Source of the DNA: Neostapfia colusana
Taxonomy: Eukaryota; Streptophyta; Magnoliopsida; Poales; Poaceae
Assembly: GCA_030760725.1 (NCBI GenBank)
Contig: JASWHV010000003.1
Coordinates: 117,336,153 to 117,400,152, forward strand
Length of the DNA: 64,000 bases
Direction: 5' to 3'
Under the pieces are notes generated by a model. It was given only the letters and a program-made list of their open reading frames with translations, was not told where the DNA came from and did not search any database. The position numbers and the translations under genes are program-made. This document shows, piece by piece, positions 1 to 10,330 of this stretch. The number at the start of each line of letters is the position of its first letter. Within the stretch, counting starts at the first letter, position 1.

Positions 1-2010
1 CGGTCAGAGTTTTAAACATTTCTAGGATTTTTCAGATTTCAGTTCAAACTTTAAATGCCCATAACTTTTGCTAGGACGGTCCAAATTGAGTGAATAACAT
101 TTAATTGGATTCAGCTCTCCTAGTACTATCCAGAAAAAAAGTTTCAGTTCATGAAACTTATTATTTTTCCAGAATTAATTCCCTAAAAGTAAACTGTTGG
201 GAATTTTATCTAGAGAATTCTTTTACGGAAAATTCTGAAATTTATCTAGAATGTTCATTTGAAAATCCTTGAGTCATAAAAAAATTTCAGATCCATCCAA
301 GTTCATTTAGTCCCCCTAATGGTATGATTAAGTGAACTGCCCTGAGAAAATAGAAAAATATACAGAAACATTTTCAGAAGTTTCTCAAATCTTAATTAGG
401 GCATAACTTTCTCTAGGATTCTTCAAATTAAATGAAACCAACTCCATTAGAACCATATCAAACTCTAGTGTCCATAAAGTAATGGTTTGATCCATGAAAA
501 TCCCTGGAAATCCTTAGAAGCTCTAGTAATGACCATTTAGACCTTTATTTGTGCAGGGCTCAAATGAGCCTTGTTTCAAATGAACTTTGGTCAATTCTCT
601 GGTTAGGTTCTTACCAAGCGACCATAAAAATTTCAGAGCTAAATGAGATGTCTAGCTAGAGTTATAGTCTTTATATACTAAATTCAACACATTTGCATTT
701 AAATTGACACGTCGTTAAATTGATTACGTGTAGTCGTTGAACGCGAGGAGACCCCGGAGATACTGGACTTCATACCTCTAGAGGAGACCCTAACCCCTGA
801 CCAGCAGCAACAAGGCAAGCCCCGGTTAGCATTTAACAAAATTAATCAAGTTTTGCTTTATATTCACTTAGCTTGGAGTATGTATGTGCATTAGGTGTAG
901 GATGGATGAAACTCCAATTGCATAACCAGATTATTCCAAAGAGAATGAGAGTAGTGTCTAAGTCCTCGAGTAGATCATGCTTTGCTTAATGTTTATAGAC
1001 TTTGGTACAAGCCGAGTAGCTGGAATCTACTCGCGAGTATAGGATTCACCACATACGGGATTGGTTCGAGATGTGAGATCACTTTAGTAAGAAAACGACA
1101 CTAGGCAGGGGCTAGGACGCAGCAAGAAGAAATCTTGTGTGTGTAGCCCTGTCCGTGTCGATTGAGGACCGATCCGTGTGCGGCCCTGCTGAACAAGTTT
1201 GAATGTATCGAAGGCATATCGGATATATGGGGTCCAATAAACTGATGTAACCTATACCTCCGGACATCGATGCATAACGCACCGATTTATAGGTGTAGGT
1301 TGAGGGCATCAAGGTGGAAATCTGCTAACGGGCATAGAGAGATGCTCCATGTAGGGAACCTCCTGTCCGTTTGGGTGCGACTGGTTTGACGTTTGGGCTG
1401 TTTGGTGAAAGGTTGTCCTGTACGACATCGAGTGAGCATGCTCTGCAGCTCAGAGGATGGGCGTACTTGACGTGCTATTCGGGTATCCCTGCAGGTGTAT
1501 AACGAGTCGATTCACCATCCCTCGCGGTTATGAGTAATGCTTGTTCAGGAGTCATGACGTAGGTATAAATATGGAATGTTGTGATACAATACTGCTGCTA
1601 TGGATAACTTGTATTGCTACATGTGTGTCACCAAATATTGCTCACTAAATTTCAAATTCATGAACCGTTAATTTGTGGCTAAAAGATGAATTAAGGATGA
1701 ACTTGTAGGTGAGTCCTTTGCTGCAAATTGCCATCCTACCTTTGTTATGACCTGCATGTAGAGTTTCTTGTGTAGAAGAGTCGGTTTAGACTTGCTGATC
1801 CATCGTGCTCACGGTTGCTGCTATATGTGTTTGCAGGTGAGGAGTACCCCACGGACTTGGAGTATGAGTCCACCGGCGAGGGCTACCCCCCATCGGGGAC
1901 TACGGCTATGTGGGAGCCGTACCTGCCGCGTTGAGGCTGAGTGGAGATAGTGTGGATTGTCCGTAGGGCCAGACAACCAACTTTTGCTAGTTAGGTGTTG
2001 GCGTGAGTTG

Positions 2011-2018
2011 TATAAATA
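2011..2018 (+). promoter_or_regulatory. Predicted TATA box of gypsy A LTR
   Basis: TATAAATA lies 175 bp before the LTR end and is kept in both B LTR copies (33275-33282, 45070-45077), while gypsy E has a decayed version near 51340. A second TATAAATA at 1564-1571 is an alternative. Function is inferred from sequence and position only. Confidence 0.5.
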
Positions 2019-2130
2019 CCTTCCGCTATAGTAGACTCTGTATAGGAGTTGTAACTGAAGATTGTACTACTTTTGTACAAATTCAGTAAGTTTCAATGTA
2101 ATACCATGTTTCTTATCATGTGTGCTGTCG

Positions 2131-2151
2131 GGTGTCGCATCATGCGGCACC
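2131..2151 (+). other. Conserved hairpin near LTR 3' end (gypsy A)
   Basis: Arms GGTGTCG and CGGCACC enclose a 7-nt loop CATCATG, with one G-U pair in RNA. The same hairpin occurs in gypsy B (33395-33415 and 45190-45210) and, with a different loop and a full Watson-Crick stem, in gypsy E (51450-51470). It lies downstream of the predicted TATA box, so it should be in the transcript. Confidence 0.55.
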
Positions 2152-2193
2152 ACTCTCTGAGATCCTGGGATGTACGGATTTCGGTCTGTCACA

Positions 2194-4163
2194 GGCTGGC
2201 ATCAGAGCTGCTTAGGGGATAGCACACTAAATAAGGACAGTATTACGGGAAAACTTAGGATTACGGTGAGGAATCGCTAATATGCCCCAATAAGGACTAT
2301 GTTAGTATGGTTACTTAAAGTGGTATGACTAACCTACTTGTTATAATTCTGAATTTTGATTACGTAACGATGCACCTACGCTCAGGTAAGAGGTAAGGTA
2401 CGCCACCGAAAGAGGATCAATTTCAGTTTGCTCCCCTGACGAGGAAAGTGGTTTAGGGTATAGGTCTCACAGATTGGTGTGAGACGTCAACATGAAACTC
2501 TTGAACTCTTCATGTTCCTGAGTTCATATGAAACGCAGGTCCCTGGCGTGCATTAGGCAAGAAAGTGGAAACCCCATCGTGTGGTCGGTAACACAATAGT
2601 GTGTTCTTCTTGAAATATCCTAGGAGGACATACGCAGCGCTTGCTATCGGCGTGCCCTGCAGGGCAGCAGGTGGTACCCGTTGGGTTGATAAAATTCCCA
2701 ACCATGATGACCCGTTCGCGCTCTACTCGGGTTCCCCGTCATGTGGTATAAAAACACGACCATGTACCTTGAGACGTGGCTTCACTCAAGGACGGCCGTA
2801 TGGCAATGATACGGGCATATGTATTTACTTTTAAATATGGACCTGCCAGAAATGACAACAACCTTTGAGTGCATCATTATTGAGTGTTGTTCTGCAGGTG
2901 CTAACCACGAACGTATCCCATGTAGTACACGTTTGCGAGAAGCTGTTTTAGTGCCACGGTTGAGTCGTATATGCCGGTATAATCCGGTTAGGATTTTCCA
3001 TTTGGTGAGGAACGTAGTATCTACATGTAACAATCATGATTGCATTAATTTTTTTTGAAAAGGGACTAAGATAACCAAGTTTTAATCTTTAGGACTCTGG
3101 TTTTGAAGAAAAATTCAAGAATTGGATTAGTTCAGCTCAAAGGACTTGAAAAACAGAGTGCTATGTTTTTGGGCAGCAAGTTTGCTGATCTTTAACAGAG
3201 CCTAACTCATAGGTTACTTAGCCAATTAAGGTGTGGGATATAGTTCTCGAAAGAGGTTTAAGTGCTCTACAACTTTGTTGTATACTTCCAGAACAGAATC
3301 ACACATAAAACTGGTTGAAATTCCAGATGATTGTAAACTGTCTAGAACCAGGACAGATTTAAAACACTCTCTGGACTGTTCTGTTTTTCAAGAATAACTT
3401 CCTGTATAGAAATCTAAAATAATCATAGGATACATTTTTGGAAAGGTTAGGATATGTGTTACATTTTTGTAATTCTAAGTTTTTGCAGTTGCAGCACGGA
3501 ATTCAGTGGAATTTGGAGATGAAAACAGCAACTTTCAAAAGAGGTGCTGTTAAATTCTTCCAGAAATTCTGTTGACTTTGAATTATCATAACCTTTTAAC
3601 CAGATCTGATCTGGGTGCAAATAAATACTCTTTGGAAATATACTGAAGTTAATTTTAACTTTGGTATTCAACTTGAGTCATGAAAATGCCAAGTACCAGG
3701 TAAAAATCTGGGATAAGGAGAAACTGGTCATTCTGGGCAGAGGGATGAACAGTTGAACTCATTTGACGGATTGTTGTACCTATTGGGGTTTTATTACTCC
3801 AATGCTGTAGGGCATACACATGAGTTGTTATATTCAACTAGTGGAAGATTTGATTATATTACTTACTCAAGTTCTTTTTGATAGAGACCATGTTTGTGTC
3901 GTATTGAAGGTAAAGGGTAGTATACATGATGACAAAGCGATATTAACTTCTTGTAGTGACCAAACCTAGTTGACATGAACTTCCAAAGAGGAAGTCCGTC
4001 AATTTGGATTTCACTAATTGGTATTTGGTCTGGTAATGATGTAGCTTGTGCTAAAGTTATTAAATTATCTATATACGAGACGTCTCGCATGTTTACTGTC
4101 ATTATGTTTATCACTATTTTATGGACTGCATGGAGTATGCTATGGGGATAATGTAATGTCGTT
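2194..4163 (+). other. Gypsy A 5' leader with primer-binding site
   Basis: The primer-binding site is TGGCATCAGAGCT at 2197-2209, one C-for-T change from the usual initiator-Met tRNA match TGGTATCAGAGC. An unusually long, AT-rich leader of about 1.95 kb follows before gag. Homologous leaders are visible in B (33458-35427), C (45253 onward) and E (51536-52234 plus 63052-64000). The short ORFs in it do not resemble known proteins and I treat them as chance. Confidence 0.75.
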
Positions 4164-5313
4164 ATGGTTGCATATGGTTCGTACCTGGACCACACACGAG
4201 GTCAGAGGCTCGAGTCAGCAAGGGGTGATGACTCCCAGCCGCCTGCCTACGACAACACCCCACAGCAACAACCACCACCGCCGCCTCTGCTTACAATAGG
4301 TGATGTGATCTCGGCGCTGGTGGGCTCTCGTGAGGAGCAGACCGACCTGCTCCGCACAATTGTGCAGAAAACGTCTGAGGTGGGGACACGTCAAGAGAGG
4401 GGGGCTCGTGAACCCTACATCACTACGTACTCGAATTTCATGAGTATGCATCCTCCGGTGTTCACCGAAGCGGAGAAACCACTGGAGGCCGACAACTGGC
4501 TGCGGAAGATCGAGTCCAAGTTTGGGCTGCTCCGATGGACGACGCGGCAGAAGACTCTCTTCGTGGTGCAGCAGCTTCACGGTGCCGCCAGTGCATGGTG
4601 GGCGAATTATCTTGCCTCACTACCTGCTGGCCACGCCGTGGAATGGCAAGAATTCCGGGAGGCGTTCCGCGCCTATCATATACCTCCCGGGATGATGAAG
4701 AGGATGTTCCAAGAGTTCTTGGAACTGAAGCAAGGCGGGAGGAGTGCCCACGACTACTCCCGTGTGTTCAACCATCTGGCACAGTACGCGTTGGATTACA
4801 TCTCCACCGAGGAAAGGAAGCACGAGCATTTTTATCGGGGTTTAAATCCTGAGATGAATACTCACCTCGCGGAATGCAATCGCAGCACCTTCAACGACCA
4901 TGCCAATGCCGTGATTCTGCAAGAAGATGCTCAGCGGGAATTTGCAGCTGAGCAGAGGAAGCACAGCGCTCCACCGAGCAGCGGGGGTGGAACTCCACAG
5001 AAATACCGAATGGTGTATCGGACACCATCCGGTCAGCAGTGGCATCCATCGGCACGACCTCAACAGTTTGGGGGGTCGTCCTTACCAGCCACCCCCATTC
5101 TGACTGCCGATGCCACCACCGCGACCGCAACAGCAGCAGATGGTACCCCGGGTATTTCCACCGCCACAACGCGCCCCGGGATTCCATCCGCCGGTCAGCG
5201 GAGGACTGCCTCGCTACACATGCTATACGTGTGTCCAGGCGGGTCATTTCTCGAAGGACTGTCCACAGGGGCAGCAAAGCAGCGGGCAAGCCCAATATCA
5301 GGGCGGAGCTTGA
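4164..5313 (+). pseudogene. gag: Gypsy A gag, frameshifted
   Basis: This is the structural Gag that would form the cytoplasmic particle. The retrotransposon gag domain is clear between about 4430 and 4950 (W-L-x-K-I-E, A-W-W-A-N-Y, Y-x-R-V-F-N-H-L, E-x-F-Y-R-G-L). The frame starting at 4164 is open to 5375, but the CCHC zinc knuckle (C-Y-T-C-x4-G-H-x4-C, about 5215-5260) lies in another frame. The likely cause is one extra G in the six-G run at 5070-5075, because dropping one G restores a proline-rich linker leading into the knuckle. An in-frame TGA follows at 5311-5313. The same run and TGA occur in gypsy B. The start is the first ATG ahead of the conserved domain; the true N-terminus is uncertain. 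Confidence 0.85.
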
Positions 5314-8300
5314 GGCCGACCATCGGTCAAGAAGGGAAGTCAGCGACCCGGGGGCGTTTGGTGCCTCGACAATGAGGACGCCCTGGAAGGAGAGAACGTG
5401 CTGGCGGGTACGTTCACTCTCCACGATCGTGCAATCATCATTTTATTTGATTTGGGTGCAACCCACAACTTCATAAGTGCATCATATGTGGTTAAGCATC
5501 AACTGCAAGTCTTTCCAACCGAGCGCTCATATATGATCTGCTCACCGGGAGGGAAGATTCCAGCCAATGTGATGATTCCAAAAGCACCACTGTGCTTAGG
5601 TGGGAGAATATATCCCACTACTATGATTATTCTTTAGGGGCAGAAGATTGATGCAATCTTAGGAATGTCATGGCTAAGTTACCATGGCGCTGTCCTGGAA
5701 ACTTTATCACGGATGGTTCACCTTAACTCTCCACTCCACTGTCTGCATTCCCTCATATTAGACAACCCAATCCTGGAAGTTTCAGCCGCCTATCATACTG
5801 AAGCTCCCAAGTTAGAGGACATCCCCGTAGTCCGAGAATACCCCTACGTATTCCCGTATGATCTTCCGGGCATGCCACCTGAATGGGATGTGGAGTTCAA
5901 GATTGAACTTGCACCCGGGACTACACCAGTATCGCGGAGACCGCATAAGATCGCTCCGAATGAGCTGGCTGAGTTGAAGGAACAGCTCAATGACTTGTTG
6001 AGCAAGGGTTCTATTAGATCGAGTTCCTCGCCATTGGGATGCTCGGCGCTGTTCGTCAAAAAGAAGGATGAAACCTTGAGGTTGTGTGTGGATTACCGAC
6101 TGCTCAACACCGTCACCATCAAAAACAAATATCCACTGACCCGCATTGACATTCTGTTTGATCAACTTTTGGGTGCAAGTGTGTTTTCAAAGATGGACCT
6201 TCGCTCCGGGTATCATCAAATAAAGATCCGGGCGGAGGATATCCTGAAGATGGCATTCTCGACGAGATATGGACTATATGAATATCTCATCATGTCTTTT
6301 GGTCTCAACAATGCCCCGGCACACTTCATGTACCTCATCAACTCTGTGTTCATGCCGGAGTTGGACAAGTTTGTGGTGGTGTTCATTGATGATATCTTGG
6401 TTTACTCCAAGTCGGAAGAAGAACACGCCGAACACTTGCGAATCATCCTTCAACGATTGTGGGAACATAAGCTTTATGCCAAGTTCAGCAAATGCGAGTT
6501 TTGGATCAACCAAGTGCCATTTTTTGGACATTACATCTCAGTGGAAGGCATTGCAGTTGACCCAAGCAAAATTGAACAAGTTCTGAGATGGAAAGCCCCT
6601 ACTTCCGTCCATGAAGTCAGAAGCTTCCTCGGTTTAGTGGAATATTGCCAGAGGTTCATCCCCAGCTTCTCCAAGCTTGCTAAACCGATGACTGAATTAT
6701 TGAAGAAGGGGACGAAATATATATGGAACTCAGCATGTGAAGGAGCATTCCAAGCATTGGTGAAGCATCTCACAACAGCCCCGGTCTTAGCTCAACCGGA
6801 TATGACCAAGCCTTTAGACGTGTATTGTGATGCGTCCGGTATCGGGCTTAGATGCATGTTGATGCAAGAGGGACGTGTGGTGAAGTATGGCTCATACCAA
6901 CATCGGAACCACGAGTAACACTATATGACTCTTGATCTTGAGCTCGCTTCTGTTGTATTGGCGCTAAAAATGTGAAAGCACTATCTTCTGGGGAATTTGG
7001 TGCATCTCTACACAGACCACAAGAGCTTAAAATATATCTTCACCCAAAAGGAGCTGAATATGAGACAAAGGAGGTGGTTAGAATTAATCAAAGACTATGA
7101 GATTGAGATTCATTACCACCCCGGCAAGGCAAATGTGGTTGCCGACACGCTGAGTCAGAAAGCACATGTCCATAACCTTACCATTACACCGATGGAAGAG
7201 GAAGAACCGAGTTTATACTTGGTTCCATATGGATCACTCTACAACCTTGCTCTCATCCCTACCATTAGGGAGGATATTATTGCAGCTCATAAGATGGACA
7301 AAGGCATGGCACATCTCCGTAAACGGATAGAAAACGGAGATATCAAATGTTTCCGAAAGGATGATGAGGGGACGCTATGGTTCAATGACCGCATAGTCGT
7401 ACCCTGGAATATGGAGCTGAGAAAGAAGATCATTGATGAAGCTAACTTGTCTAAGTTCTCCATTCATCTGGGCAGCAAAAAGAATGTACCAAGATTTGAA
7501 GAGTAAATTTTGATGGACACGGATGAAGCAGGAAATTGCAAAGTACATATCCGAGTGTGATACTTGTAGACGAGTGAAGGCGGATCACATGAGAAAATCA
7601 GAGCTGCTGCAACCCCTGAAAATTCCCGCATGGAAGTGGGAAGATGTGAGCATGGATTTCATCGTGGGATTACCCATGAATTTTAACAAGCATGATTCCA
7701 TTTGGGTAATTGTTGACCGGTTAACCAAGTCGGCTCACTTCATTCCCGTGCATACACATTGCCATGGCAGCAGGTATGCGGAGTTGTACATTGCAAGAAT
7801 TTTATGCTTGCACGGGGTACGCAAAACCATAACCTCAGATCAATGAGCACTGTTCATGGCTTGTTTCTGGGAGCAGTTGCACACTGCTTTGGGTACCAAA
7901 CTTATTAGAAGCTCCGCCTATCACCCTCAGACAGATGGGCAAACTGAGAGGGTGAATAAAGTGTTAGAAGACATGCTGAGAGCATGTGCCATCCACCACT
8001 GAGAGGGTCATGATCGGGATTGATTTAGTGAACGACGCCGAAGAGCGAGTTCAGGTAATTCAAGCAAACTTGAAGGCCGCCCAATCCCGACAGAAAAGTT
8101 ACACTGATAAGAGGTGTAGGCCGCTGCAATTCGACGTCGGGGAACACGTGTACCTCCGTGTGTCTCTGATGAAAGGCGTGCACCGATTTGGCGTACAGGG
8201 GAAACTCACTCCCCGATTTATTGGATCCTATGCCATCACCGAGAAGTGCGGACCAGCGGCGTATAGACTGGAACTTCCGGCATCTCTTGCTGGTGTTCAT

Positions 8301-8567
8301 GACGTTTTCCATGTTTCACAACTTCAGAAATGTCTAAAATATACGTCTGCTGTTCCCACTGAAGACATTGGCGAGTTGCAACCAGATTTAACCTACACTG
8401 AATATATGGTGGAGATTATTGATGAGAAGGCTCGGACCACGCGTAACCGAACGCTGTGGTTCTACAAGATATTGTGGAGCAACCACACCGCTGAGGAAGC
8501 AACGTGGGAGAGTGAAGATTTCCTTCGCTCAAACTACCTGGATTTCATGGCGAGTCATCACGGGTAA
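5314..8567 (+). pseudogene. pol: Gypsy A pol (PR-RT-RH-IN-chromodomain), broken
   Basis: Domains in order: aspartic protease near 5440-5480, reading F-D-L-G-A where D-S-G or D-T-G is expected; RT about 5990-6660 with F-I-D-D at 6382-6393; RNase H about 6815-7110; integrase zinc finger and core about 7450-7980; chromodomain about 8400-8560. Breaks: TAG 5635-5637, TAA 6916-6918, TGA 6973-6975, a frameshift at the A-run 7477-7481, TGA 7511-7513 (a Trp position), TGA 7844-7846, and a frameshifting deletion of about 135 bp near 7990-8002 that removes the stretch between the integrase core and its C-terminal part (judged against gypsy F). Gypsy B shares these. This copy could be mobilised only in trans, if at all. 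Confidence 0.9.
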
Positions 8568-8618
8568 TTCCTCTTACATCTTCGTCTCTTCTTTTGTAAT
8601 CTCGGGACAAGATTCTTT

Positions 8619-8632
8619 TAAGGGGGGAGGAA
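8619..8632 (+). other. Gypsy A polypurine tract
   Basis: A purine run with six G, starting after TT, ends immediately before the LTR start TGTAAAAGCC at 8633. This is the expected plus-strand primer of reverse transcription. An identical tract precedes 39897 in gypsy B. Confidence 0.85.
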
Positions 8633-8810
8633 TGTAAAAGCCCAAGATTTTAGTTGCTAGAGTGTTCATCACATCACCACAAACCAGCTCATTTTGTGGA
8701 AGTCTCATGAACATTTGTGAAGAGCAAGTAATCACCATCAAGAGGATAATTAGAGGAAAAGCTCACAAATCCAAAATAGGACCCCACACATATAAACATG
8801 AGAGGCTGGG
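8633..8810 (+). repeat. Gypsy A 3' LTR, first 178 bp only
   Basis: It starts TGTAAAAGCC and stops at the copia insertion. It matches 39897-40074 base for base except a few changes (for example the C/T change at 8783, against 40047). The remainder of A's 3' LTR is absent, because the copia array runs into other gypsy sequence at 31500. Confidence 0.88.
8806..8810. repeat. Target site duplication CTGGG, left copy
   Basis: CTGGG directly precedes the copia LTR start TGAAAGC at 8811. The same five bases follow LTR4 at 41523-41527 and also precede LTR4 at 40070-40074. Five base pairs is the usual copia target duplication length. Confidence 0.88.
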
Positions 8811-9160
8811 TGAAAGCATCTAGGCCCCCGTGAGATATGGTTTCGGTGATTAATGACAACCGTTCGTTATTACTAATGAGTTTGTGGATGCGAGGTTTCA
8901 CATATATCACATCAACCGTTAATGAACTATCTATTCACACCATCTACTGCTCATTGGATACAAATGGAGACCCCTCAACAATCTATTCTAAGGGGTCATT
9001 CGATATGAAGAACTCATACAAACAAATCTATTCTATCAAAATTGGCAACACAAGAAGCGTACACTTTACCGTAATATCATTTCAAACAAGTGTCAAAGAG
9101 GTCACTCAAGAAGATTCCAAAAGATCAACTCAAAACAACTCGAAGAAAACAAGTTGCATT

Positions 9161-9430
9161 CACCAGATCATCCGATGTCTTGCAAAATGACTACAAAGGT
9201 CGAGTTTGAGTTGGCAGAAAAAGAAGACCTCAGAGCCCAGTACACACCGGATCATCCGATGTGAAGGAAGTGGCACATCGGTTGATTTCAACAGAAGGAT
9301 AATTTCTGAGTAATTCTGAAGATCAACTCACCGGATCATCCGATGATAAAGTAAGTGAACATCGGTCAAGTTCAACCGAAACATTATTTCTGAACCAATT
9401 CTGAAGATCAACTCACCGGATCATCCGATG
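9161..9430 (+). promoter_or_regulatory. 84-bp-period palindrome array in copia U3
   Basis: The 17-mer CACCGGATCATCCGATG, containing the palindrome CGGAT-C-ATCCG, starts at 9161 (one change), 9245, 9329 and 9414, spacing 84, 84 and 85 bp. Between copies a CATCGGT-type half motif recurs. The array is conserved in LTR2 (19852, 19936, 20020, 20105), LTR3 and LTR4. It lies about 200-450 bp upstream of the TATA box, where enhancer elements are expected. CG-rich palindromes are known in Sirevirus LTRs; their role here is inferred. Confidence 0.75.
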
Positions 9431-9614
9431 ATGAGTTAAAATAACATCAGTCGATTAAAAGATCCAACGGTTATATCCAACGGTCACATCTGACACATGA
9501 CATCAGCTAATTTGGAATTCGACCGATGATCATATAAAGGGGTGCATCGGAGGATCCGATGTTAACTGACAAAAGTCTGCCCACTTTTCCAACGGCTATC
9601 TCGTGTGGGCTGGC

Positions 9615-9622
9615 TATAAATA
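9615..9622 (+). promoter_or_regulatory. Predicted TATA box of copia LTR1
   Basis: TATAAATA sits in a GC-rich setting and is conserved in all four LTRs. A weaker TATAAAGG lies at 9533-9540. If TATAAATA is used, transcription would start near 9645-9650, giving a U3 of about 835 bp. Confidence 0.6.
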
Positions 9623-10272
9623 CCCCTCCAACCGGCCATTTCGACAAGTCTTGATCACCAGAGCCTCTCTAGACATTCTCAAGCATTCAAGACCAAGAGC
9701 TACCACTTCCACACTTCAGAACCTCTTGTACTCCAACTATAGGTTATATCTAGCTAGAGAGAAGCTTGTGTGCGTCCATTCTTGGTGATTGGAATCTCTA
9801 GGCTAGTGAGAGAGAGTGTCTTGGTGACTTCTCTCACCTTGTAAACGTTGGAGGAAGAAGAGATCACTCTGGAGCTTACCAAGGTGTTTGTGGAAGCCCG
9901 GAGGATCACCGTTGTACAAGGCTTGAGCTCCACCTTGCCGGAGAAGGCGAACGGAGAAAGATAGTGGATTCCCTCGTCTTGGTGACTTGGGAGTGGCTAT
10001 ACCCTTTGGTGGGTGCCACAACATGGACGTAGGAAGATTTTTGTGATCTTACCGAACCACGGGAAAAATCGCCGTGTCTCCGAGTCTCCGCGGGAGTTTG
10101 CATTTTTCTCCTCACCCCTTACTATTACGCTTTTACTATTCCGCACTTAACTCTCTTGCTTGCGTAGTTAGTTTGCATAGGGAATTGGGCTTCAACCATT
10201 AAAGTTTTAAATTGCTCTAAAATTTTAAAAAGCCCAATTCACCCCCCTCTTGGGCGTTTCGATCCTTCCAAT

Positions 10273-10284
10273 TGGTATCAGAGC
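10273..10284 (+). other. Copia 1 primer-binding site
   Basis: TGGTATCAGAGC, complementary to the 3' end of plant initiator-Met tRNA, begins two bases after the LTR end. Confidence 0.9.
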
Positions 10285-10330
10285 AAGGTTGCTCATTGGA
10301 TCATTCTAGCTTCACCGCTAGAGAGCGAAA

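Larger units (their letters stand above)
1..2193 (+). repeat. Gypsy A 5' LTR, partial (3' 2.2 kb)
   Basis: This aligns end to end with 43058-45252, the 3' part of the LTR that closes gypsy B, and ends in CA just before a primer-binding site. The full LTR is about 3.9 kb (178 bp plus about 3725 bp in the B copy), so about 1.7 kb lies left of the window. A TATA-like TATAAATA at 2011-2018 is conserved in B (33275-33282 and 45070-45077). It implies a very long U3 and a short R-U5. A 7-bp stem hairpin lies at 2131-2151. Small ORFs in it are not convincing genes. Confidence 0.88.
1..8810 (+). mobile_element. Gypsy A: Ty3/gypsy chromovirus (Tekay/Del-like), dead, left part
   Basis: Order is 5' LTR (cut by the window start), primer-binding site, about 2-kb leader, gag, protease, RT, RNase H, integrase, chromodomain, polypurine tract, then 178 bp of 3' LTR up to the copia insertion at 8811. 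The pol order with RT before integrase defines Ty3/gypsy, and the C-terminal chromodomain makes it a chromovirus. Coding capacity is lost through at least two frameshifts, several nonsense codons and an integrase deletion. All the major lesions recur in gypsy B 31,264 bp downstream, so the two are a segmental duplicate of one dead element. The clade call is from recognised protein motifs, not from a phylogeny. Confidence 0.9.
8811..10270 (+). repeat. Copia LTR1 (1460 bp)
   Basis: It runs from TGAAAGCATC to CCTTCCA. The other copies end CCTTACA, so the terminal sequence carries a private change. U3 contains four palindromes at 9161, 9245, 9329 and 9414, and the TATA box is at 9615-9622. An extra private change turns the first palindrome from CACCGG to CACCAG. 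Confidence 0.92.

Noticed and set aside
2601..3058. Small overlapping ORFs in the gypsy leader that are conserved in gypsy B
   Set aside because: Conservation is trivial because B is a recent DNA duplicate of A, and the diverged leader of E does not keep the frames.
4164..5375. Full 403-codon frame taken as the complete gypsy gag
   Set aside because: Its C-terminal part after the six-G run is out of frame with the zinc knuckle, so only about the first 300 codons are true gag.
8837..9190. 117-codon frame at the start of each copia LTR
   Set aside because: It is repeated in all four LTRs as part of U3 upstream of the TATA box, runs into the palindrome array and shows no domain.
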